From: Clostridia bacterium
Lineage (GTDB): Bacteria; Bacillota_A; Clostridia; UBA1212; UBA1255
Assembly (NCBI GenBank): GCA_017522515.1
Contig: JAFWZH010000180.1
Coordinates: forward strand, 1 to 5,402
Reading direction: 5' to 3'
Length of the DNA stretch: 5,402 bases
The first letter of the stretch is position 1; each line of letters starts with the position of its first letter. Shown piece after piece: positions 1-4,732 of this stretch. The notes beneath the pieces are model-generated. The model ran no database searches, was not told the origin of the DNA, and saw only the letters and a program-made list of their open reading frames with translations. Both the position numbers and the translations under genes were made by a program.

Positions 1-1
1 T

Positions 2-97
2 GTTGACGAGCCCAATAGAGTCAATATTTCATATATCGTTATTGGAATACTCCTTGTTTCCCTTACTCTGTACTTTGGATTAAAAAAACGAAAGTAG
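2..97 (+). CDS. C-terminal tail of a membrane protein (5' end outside window)
   Basis: The frame is open from base 2 to a TAG at 95-97 and gives about 31 residues ending a protein that begins before the window. The tail reads as a short polar stretch (VDEPNRVN), one hydrophobic helix of about 20 residues (roughly ISYIVIGILLVSLTLYFGL), and a terminal KKRK. By the positive-inside rule this basic end would lie in the cytoplasm. A single C-terminal anchor ending in a basic tail is seen in many unrelated envelope proteins, so no family can be named. It is the only plus-strand fragment here whose ending looks intact, and it faces the minus-strand genes convergently. Too little is visible for a functional call. 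Confidence 0.45.
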   Translation, partial: VDEPNRVNISYIVIGILLVSLTLYFGLKKRK

Positions 98-232
98 GGA
101 TTGTGGTTCAACAAACTGTCAAAGCATCGTTGTAAGAACGAGAAGTTTATCCATGTCAAATTCACCCTCGGCGAAAAGAAATTCATCTTTCCCGATGCGT
201 TCCTAATGGGATTCTTGGAAGCAATATCTTAA
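98..232 (+). pseudogene. Orphaned C-terminal fragment, possible CarD/helicase-tail-like motif
   Basis: Directly after the TAG at 95-97 and in the same frame, 44 codons stay open to a TAA at 230-232, with no plausible start near the beginning. The peptide contains IHVKFTLGEKKFIFPDAF followed by MGFLEAIS. From memory this resembles the small beta-rich C-terminal modules of some helicase-like and uncharacterised proteins, in which a VxF-x-x-GEKxFxFPxAF pattern ends the chain. That resemblance is not checked. The usual first part of such modules (an FGxGxV-like stretch) is missing, which suggests a deletion remnant. G+C of 121-230 is about 40 percent by hand count, against about 23 percent in 241-300. 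It could instead be chance reading frame, or a readthrough extension of the preceding membrane protein. Confidence 0.35.
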
Positions 233-297
233 TTTACGATAATGAGCCAAAAATTGTTAGAACTTAATTTAGAAATAGATTTTAGTGGATATTTGTG

Positions 298-726
298 TTA
301 TTTTCTTTTCTTCTTTTGTGTTTTATTTTTAGGCTTAGCAGATATAGGTTGAGGACGAAGAGTAGTTAATGCAACTTCTCGCGATTTTTTAATTTCATCA
401 AGAATTACATCTTCATCAACCTTATTTTTACGATTGTTGTTAATTACATATATCAAGTAAGCAAATGCGGCAATAGTAAGAACAATAAATATTCCATACC
501 AAGTATTTGAATCTAACCATTTAGATTTAAATTCTGCAGTAATAAGTACTATTCCTAAAGAAAGGAACAAAGCAATCGCACCAATTATATCACAATTTTT
601 ACTCAGTTTATCGATGTTCTTCATCAAAATAACTCGTAGGTTACTTTCAGAAATACAAATTACATCAACGGATATGTCTGATATGTTATTGTTATAATCC
701 TGTCCGTTAGTTTTCCTCAATGCCAT
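298..726 (-). CDS. Small protein with two membrane helices and a basic tail
   Basis: A 142-residue protein of unknown function. Residues 1-45 are soluble and contain a short basic segment. Two hydrophobic helices follow, at about 46-64 (DIIGAIALFLSLGIVLITA) and 76-95 (WYGIFIVLTIAAFAYLIYVI), joined by a short loop with a WLDSNTW sequence. The rest is cytoplasmic-looking: an acidic segment at about 103-112, then a very basic end rich in lysine (KNKTQKKKRK). No signal peptide is apparent. ATG at 724-726 is a well supported start because AAGGAGGT sits 5 nt upstream. The gene overlaps the preceding gene by 20 bp, so the two are almost certainly one transcript. A two-helix protein paired with a small soluble partner fits a membrane effector or anchor, but that is inference. 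I do not recognise the family. Confidence 0.8.
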   Translation of the reverse strand: MALRKTNGQDYNNNISDISVDVICISESNLRVILMKNIDKLSKNCDIIGAIALFLSLGIVLITAEFKSKWLDSNTWYGIFIVLTIAAFAYLIYVINNNRKNKVDEDVILDEIKKSREVALTTLRPQPISAKPKNKTQKKKRK

Positions 727-1090
727 CTTTTACCTCCTTCCTAGTATAAAAAGTTATGATTACATTGTGCTCCCTACTATTAGCAATTTGTGGTTGAATA
801 ACAAATCCAATATATAAAGGCCTATTCTCTGCCCCATATGTCCCTAGCTCTATTGCATTTTCTGGTTTAGTGATCCCATTTGGAGTAGTATCAATCACAA
901 GTTCTGCATGATGTTCATCCTTAATACTAAGTTTTGTTTTTGCAGAAACAATATCCTCAATATACTTGAGTTCAAATGTAAAATACATATCTCCATTACA
1001 TGGGTCAACTAATATGATTTCACTTGACTTATCTCCTTCTTTAAGAAAAAGTGTGCAAGATTTTATTATTTCTAAATCTTGTTCTTTCAT
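707..1090 (-). CDS. Small soluble beta-rich protein of unknown function (DUF6864-like?)
   Basis: A 127-residue protein with no membrane segment, signal peptide or cysteine motif. Alternating hydrophobic patterns suggest mostly beta strands: EIILVD, MYFTFEL, HAELVID, LYIGFVIQ and NVIITFY. A central NGITKPENAIELG loop and a closing strand before a charged end (KEVKDGIEEN) complete it. The overall plan recalls DUF6864-type proteins, which share a strand-rich layout with an LYxxF strand followed by a late TFY strand. That link is from memory and weak. ATG at 1088-1090 is the only sensible start, and no Shine-Dalgarno sequence precedes it. It is the first gene of a two-gene unit, and its last 20 bases, including the TAA, overlap the start of the membrane protein gene. 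It could be a sensor or regulatory partner of that protein; this is inference. Confidence 0.75.
   Translation of the reverse strand: MKEQDLEIIKSCTLFLKEGDKSSEIILVDPCNGDMYFTFELKYIEDIVSAKTKLSIKDEHHAELVIDTTPNGITKPENAIELGTYGAENRPLYIGFVIQPQIANSREHNVIITFYTRKEVKDGIEEN
732..739 (-). promoter_or_regulatory. Strong Shine-Dalgarno site of the two-helix membrane protein gene
   Basis: On the minus strand the sequence reads AAGGAGGT, then AAAAG, then the ATG at 724-726. This is a near-perfect anti-16S match at 5 nt spacing. It lies inside the last codons of the upstream 127-residue gene. No other gene start in this window has a comparable site, and Bacteroidota genes usually lack one. It may ensure efficient translation of the second gene independently of the first. 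Confidence 0.75.
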
Positions 1091-1114
1091 ATTTTACTAT
1101 TATTATAAATATAA

Positions 1115-1122
1115 CAAATTTA
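1115..1122 (-). promoter_or_regulatory. Candidate Bacteroidota -7 box for the two-gene unit
   Basis: On the minus strand the octamer reads TAAATTTG, matching the Bacteroidota -7 consensus TAnnTTTG, about 24 bases before the ATG at 1090. A TTG at 1139-1141 lies 16 bp further upstream, slightly short of the usual spacing for a -33 element. The surrounding 240-bp gap (1091-1330) is very AT-rich, so chance matches are expected; TATATTTG at 1200-1207 is another. The gap holds no gene, and no convincing terminator for the operon ending at 1331. Confidence 0.35.
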
Positions 1123-1330
1123 TATTCCTGATATTAGACAATTATGGCATTCTATTATTACATAAACAAACTATGACCTAAATTGTATCAAAACTTATGC
1201 AAATATAGAATAAGTTCATTTTTAACAGTTATAAAATTGCTATAAAACAATACTTAGATAACATTAATTTATAGTCAAAATATTATAGCATATTTTCTAT
1301 GTGTAACATATAAATATAACATTTCGTGAT

Positions 1331-2332
1331 TTACCTACGGTCGATATCTATTCGAGTTATTTCATGCGAATCCACTCTTATACATTTTGCAGCACTATCG
1401 TCGAACAAAACATAATTTCGCCCTCCCTTATGCAATGAACTCTCAAAGCTTATTCCATCAGCACCAACAATTCGTTTACAATATTCACAAATTAGTTGAG
1501 TAGGAACGTACTCTAATTCCGAATCATATCTACGTAAAGGTTTTGACAGATCTTCACTTATTGCATCAATGATTTTTTTCTTAATTACAATTTCTTTAAG
1601 TGAAGCAGAACCATCATTATAGGCTATAAATAAATTCACATCGTATATGAAATCTACGAGTTCTAATTCGCGCTGTATTCTAAAGGTTCCAACACTAAGC
1701 TGATCTAAGTATACAGCTCGAACCTCAAAGTATGTGGTTTTAGCAGAATCACTTAAATACAAATATGGTATTCCTATCGGGTTTGCACGCCCTGCTGTTG
1801 CCAGCTCTTTAGGAGGGCATCCCATCTTATCACATTTAATTTTCTTTTGACCAATGGGTGTTATACGAGAACGATATAGTTTTTGACCAACATGTAAACT
1901 CTTGCCAGCTGTAAGATAATCATATTGAGCAAATTCATCCATGTTGGTAAAAAAACGGGAATTTTCTTTTACGCTAGTTTTTAGCCTATCCCAAACAGCA
2001 ACACGATTGCGAATCTCATCAGTGTAATTTACAAAATCGGCTATTGAGTAACCTGGATTATTGGTTGCAATAACATTAATCAATAAAACTTTTGCAATGT
2101 CTTTATCTTTAAATAAGTGCCACTCGTCTTGAATAATGTCAACAATTGTTTTGTTACTATCCACCGTTGGGGAACACAATTCTAGCAGGGCAGTAAAGAA
2201 ACCATGGAATTCAGAAAAGTCCATTACTTTCCCTTCCTTACCACACACATCGCATATGCCATCAATAACAGCATTGGCATTTATTTCGGAACGTAACTCC
2301 TCATCAAGAAAACAATCTTTACATATATACAT
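1331..2332 (-). CDS. RES domain protein with N-terminal zinc ribbon (HEPN/RES-type)
   Basis: A predicted toxin-type effector of 333 residues, counted from the ATG at 2330-2332. A TTG two codons upstream (2336-2338) could add two residues. An N-terminal treble-clef or zinc-ribbon-like module carries two CxxC pairs (C4/C7 and C27/C30). A mostly helical middle, to about residue 140, fits the HEPN/RES N-terminal domain found in front of RES domains. The RES domain follows with its hallmarks: LYRSR near 152-156, GRANPIGIPYLYLS near 181-194, YFEVR with its glutamate near 203, YVPTQLICEY near 275-284, and a late SS...RNYVLFD segment near 298-311. In characterised RES toxins the conserved Arg, Glu and Ser support NAD+ degradation or ADP-ribosylation. 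All appear present, so activity is plausible. It is the last gene of the operon, 10 bp after the sce7725-family gene. No Xre-type antitoxin, the usual partner of small RES toxins, is nearby. Confidence 0.9.
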   Translation of the reverse strand: MYICKDCFLDEELRSEINANAVIDGICDVCGKEGKVMDFSEFHGFFTALLELCSPTVDSNKTIVDIIQDEWHLFKDKDIAKVLLINVIATNNPGYSIADFVNYTDEIRNRVAVWDRLKTSVKENSRFFTNMDEFAQYDYLTAGKSLHVGQKLYRSRITPIGQKKIKCDKMGCPPKELATAGRANPIGIPYLYLSDSAKTTYFEVRAVYLDQLSVGTFRIQRELELVDFIYDVNLFIAYNDGSASLKEIVIKKKIIDAISEDLSKPLRRYDSELEYVPTQLICEYCKRIVGADGISFESSLHKGGRNYVLFDDSAAKCIRVDSHEITRIDIDRR

Positions 2333-2342
2333 ACGCAATACT

Positions 2343-3287
2343 TTATAATGAGAGAATTAACTCCAAATGATTTTTAACAGATAATTTCTTCAAGTACCCC
2401 AAGCCTGGATAACCTTCTGATGCATTGGCTTTTTCGATTATTTCTTTTACAGCCTCCGTTTGATGTTTACCTTCGTAGAATGGAGCCACTTTTCTTGCCG
2501 CCTCTCTGAATTTTCCACGGATATCACTATTGGTTTCATTGCTATCTGAAACAAAATGATGGACGTAGAGTTGTTCTTCATTCTTTCTATACGAAAGATG
2601 GATAGCCAAAGCATATGGTAACATACCACCTTCTATGTATTCAGATGGTAAAGTTGTATAATCTGAATATCCGTCTAAATTACCTTCTTCAGCATAGAAA
2701 AATGGTTCTTCTGAAAATAGCTCATCTACTTCAAGAGCATAGTCTGCATTACGAACCCTTGATTTGAAACAATCATCTAATCTAATAATCTGTTTCCCTG
2801 TTTCTTTTAATCTACTTCTTAATCTTCTAGAAATGGTAGATCCAAATGAATTTACAACATAACCAACAGATTCATTGCTGATTATACTCCAAGCACTTTC
2901 ATCATCCATATCCATGCAAGTGCGGAATATAATCATGGCGTTACCAAGTGTATATTCATCAATTTTTGATAAAATCTCATGAGCATTACGTTTGGAATAA
3001 AGAAAAGCAGGAATCCAACTATCTTTATTTTCTAATAATTTCTCATTCTGAAACCATGCATCAAATTGCACTGTGGGGTGTTTGAAGTCGCCATCTTTAG
3101 GGTTTAAGATGAGGGCAAACTTTAAACCATTGGTCAACATCTCATCTATTGCTAGATTCAGTGCATTAGGTTGCTGTTTCACAGGCTCTAAAATCGGCAC
3201 AATAGAATTTTGCTCTTGGTGTTCTGCCGAAAATTCTCTTAAAGCCTTAAGCTCATATTGTTTTGCACGAAGATATGGATAATACAT
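2343..3287 (-). CDS. sce7725 family protein (T4 beta-protein-like)
   Basis: A 314-residue cytoplasmic protein recognisable by its two ends. The N-terminus YYPYLRAKQYELKALREF followed by IVPILEPVK (about residues 29-37) is the opening strand-helix-strand shared by the sce7725 family and the wider beta-protein family named after phage T4. The C-terminus has HHFVSDSN (243-250), a GKFREAARKV helix, and the closing YPGLGYLKKLSVKNHLEL. Regularly spaced strands (FALILNP, AMIIFRTC, GYVVNSF, KQIIRLDD, FFYAEEGN) suggest a TIM-barrel-like core with a conserved DGYSDY loop near 205-210. The biochemical role is unknown. Members are named for co-occurrence with sce7726-family genes, as seen here: ATG at 3285-3287 lies 3 bp after the upstream stop, with no Shine-Dalgarno sequence, suggesting translational coupling. 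It might be an adaptor, sensor or inhibitor for its neighbours; that is inference. Confidence 0.88.
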   Translation of the reverse strand: MYYPYLRAKQYELKALREFSAEHQEQNSIVPILEPVKQQPNALNLAIDEMLTNGLKFALILNPKDGDFKHPTVQFDAWFQNEKLLENKDSWIPAFLYSKRNAHEILSKIDEYTLGNAMIIFRTCMDMDDESAWSIISNESVGYVVNSFGSTISRRLRSRLKETGKQIIRLDDCFKSRVRNADYALEVDELFSEEPFFYAEEGNLDGYSDYTTLPSEYIEGGMLPYALAIHLSYRKNEEQLYVHHFVSDSNETNSDIRGKFREAARKVAPFYEGKHQTEAVKEIIEKANASEGYPGLGYLKKLSVKNHLELILSL

Positions 3288-3290
3288 AAT

Positions 3291-4160
3291 CTATGCTTGA
3301 TTTATGTTAATATTCAACTGTTCCAATAATTTATTAGCCTTGTCTTCAGGCAAATTTAGACTTAACATCATTTGTCTAATTGACATAGGATATTTTCGTA
3401 ATAGCGCCGTATTATTTTTGCGTTTCTTAATTTCACGCAAAAATAATTCTCTCAATTTATTAGGATTTGCTTTTGAAATAACCTGATAACAATATTTGTA
3501 CATATCATAACCTGCTACTCCTTCTAAAGATTCTCCCAACGATAGTACAATATTTTTATATTCTTCAGTTCTAAGACAAGACATTAGTGCTTCAGATTCA
3601 AAGCGTTCATTCTGTTCTGCATGCCTAATCTCTTTTAGAATAATACGTCCATTGTTTCGGATCATTGCTATGATGCCAGTTGTAGACTCAATAATGTCAC
3701 AATATTCATCTACTTTATCCTCGGGAATAATTATATAGCATTTATCAAAAAAGCGTTTATAATCGTCCATTTGTTTATCAAGTCTACGAGGAGTATCGTA
3801 CTCAGTTTTGATTTCAAAGGCTTTGCTCTCTCCATTGAACATCACCATATCAGCAATAGAGTTCCCAACTCTAAATTCACTAAAGTATACAGAGTTTCTT
3901 GTACCATACTTTTTAAGAAGTAATTTTATCAACTCATTCTTATATACATACTCACATCTGTAGTGTTTAGAGATTACAGAATAAGATTTCTTTAGCAGGT
4001 CTGAATATGTAGCACATCTTAATATGCCATATCTTGAGGCTAACCAATTAAAATGTGAATAGTCATTGTAATTTAAGACATCTATAAATGCACTACGAGA
4101 GAAGGCTGAAGATAAGTCCCTCAGTCTAATTAACTCTTTATTTGCACCAATTGCTGCCAT
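3291..4160 (-). CDS. sce7726 family protein, predicted PD-(D/E)XK nuclease fold
   Basis: A 289-residue protein if started at ATG 4158-4160. A TTG at 4173-4175 would add five residues but looks less likely. After an N-terminal helical stretch (IRLRDLSSAFSRSAF) the central domain carries an ordered restriction-endonuclease-like set: a glutamate at about 95 (YFSEFR), an aspartate at 104 (SIADMVMF), E116-I-K118 (FEIKTEYD), then Q130-x3-Y134 (DKQMDDYKRFF) before the strand CYIIIPEDK. This D-x11-E-x-K plus QxxxY order is that of RecB-like PD-(D/E)XK enzymes. Metal-dependent DNA cleavage is therefore plausible but unproven. A helical, lysine-rich C-terminal part (about 190-289) extends past the roughly 200-residue core I recall for this family and may bind nucleic acid or a partner. 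It is the first gene of the operon, and the family is known for neighbouring sce7725-family genes. Confidence 0.88.
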   Translation of the reverse strand: MAAIGANKELIRLRDLSSAFSRSAFIDVLNYNDYSHFNWLASRYGILRCATYSDLLKKSYSVISKHYRCEYVYKNELIKLLLKKYGTRNSVYFSEFRVGNSIADMVMFNGESKAFEIKTEYDTPRRLDKQMDDYKRFFDKCYIIIPEDKVDEYCDIIESTTGIIAMIRNNGRIILKEIRHAEQNERFESEALMSCLRTEEYKNIVLSLGESLEGVAGYDMYKYCYQVISKANPNKLRELFLREIKKRKNNTALLRKYPMSIRQMMLSLNLPEDKANKLLEQLNININQA

Positions 4161-4189
4161 ATACAATATACCCAAATTAAATCTTATTG

Positions 4190-4197
4190 CAAAGATA
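4190..4197 (-). promoter_or_regulatory. Candidate -7 box of the sce7726-sce7725-RES operon
   Basis: The minus strand reads TATCTTTG, an exact match to the Bacteroidota -7 consensus TAnnTTTG, 29 bases before the ATG at 4160. Transcription would start only a few bases further on, giving a short leader of 20-25 nt. No TTTG or TTG is found at the expected -33 distance, so the call rests on the one element and its position. No clear operator or regulator gene is visible. Confidence 0.4.
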
Positions 4198-4334
4198 ATA
4201 ACATTTTCGCCATATATGAAATTTTCAGCAATAAAACAACGGTTAGTCTAATTGTTTTTTTGCAAAATGCACTAATTTGCCATTTTTACCATGAAGTTAT
4301 CAAGTATAAGGAGTAAATATACATTTTCTTTTCG

Positions 4335-4553
4335 TTGACACAAAGCCTCCAACACCTTATGCCTTATCTTGTTCGTTTCGTAGGTGTTCAACCGAAACGC
4401 AAGGGCTATGACCACTTCAAGATTGTAGAATGTAGCCCAACTGCAGGGGTGACCAATTCACATCATTGGGTAGCTGCAGGGCAAAGCATTTCACTCTTAT
4501 ATATCGCTTTTATGGCAGTTCGGGCAGCAACAGAAAACGTACAAGAATCATAA
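4335..4553 (+). CDS. Unidentified plus-strand reading frame, perhaps a gene remnant
   Basis: A frame of 72 codons from TTG 4335 to TAA 4551-4553; it is open upstream only to 4317. No ATG fits well, although AAGGAG at 4308-4313 lies upstream. G+C of 4341-4550 is about 46 percent by hand count, against about 26 percent in 4181-4320. The peptide contains PKRKGYDHFKIVECSPTAGV, then TNSHHWVAAGQ, then a moderately hydrophobic stretch (SISLLYIAFMAV). That looks like real coding sequence, not random AT-rich frame, yet I do not recognise it. It may be the leftover end of a gene displaced when the neighbouring AT-rich genes were inserted. It is the main content of the 557-base stretch between the two minus-strand genes, together with the inverted repeat at 4655-4690; 4554-4654 shows nothing else. 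Confidence 0.28.
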   Translation: MTQSLQHLMPYLVRFVGVQPKRKGYDHFKIVECSPTAGVTNSHHWVAAGQSISLLYIAFMAVRAATENVQES

Positions 4554-4654
4554 GCGAAGCAAGCATATAAACAAAAGACGACCTGACAATTGACAAGCTA
4601 CAGGTGCGGTAAGAAGCGAGTAAAATATACCGCCAATGATATTATTGCTACATT

Positions 4655-4690
4655 TCATTAGTGTCCCATAAAAATTAGGGACACTAATGA
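4655..4690. repeat. Perfect 13-bp inverted repeat, possible terminator or element ends
   Basis: TCATTAGTGTCCC at 4655-4667 and its exact reverse complement at 4678-4690 are separated by a 10-base AT-rich loop (ATAAAAATTA). As RNA this makes a stable hairpin. On the plus strand it is followed by TTTT (4691-4694), a short U-run. On the minus strand, 43 bases after the abiEii stop, no U-run follows. A terminator for abiEii or for plus-strand transcription is possible. The GTGTCCC ends facing each other also resemble terminal inverted repeats of small mobile elements; this is inference. Confidence 0.75.
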
Positions 4691-4732
4691 TTTTCGGTAA
4701 TTTGGCACAGATTTGTTCGGTGTTTTGACTTT

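Noticed and set aside
966..1181. Plus-strand reading frame of 71 codons
   Set aside because: It lies largely opposite the 127-residue gene and runs into AT-rich intergenic DNA. The peptide is low in complexity (YYYYKYNKF) and no start signal precedes it.
1238..1290. Inverted repeat TGCTATAA / TTATAGCA as a terminator for the RES operon
   Set aside because: The arms are only 8 bp, AT-rich and 37 bases apart; in DNA this AT-rich it is expected by chance and would form a weak hairpin.
2136..2348. Plus-strand reading frame of 70 codons
   Set aside because: It is fully opposite the zinc-ribbon part of the RES gene, which has clear family motifs; this frame is its shadow.
2447..2629. Minus-strand reading frame of 60 codons in another frame
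   Set aside because: It lies inside the well supported sce7725-family gene, with no internal start signal.
3073..3486. Plus-strand frames at 3073-3282 and 3304-3486
   Set aside because: They are antisense to the sce7725- and sce7726-family genes respectively and show no coding-like pattern or start signal.
1..4350. Similar TTGACGAGCCC (3-13) and TTGACACAAAGCC (4335-4347) as flanking direct repeats of an island
   Set aside because: Only the first six bases agree without gaps, and the left copy lies over 200 bases outside the composition step, so it does not mark a junction.
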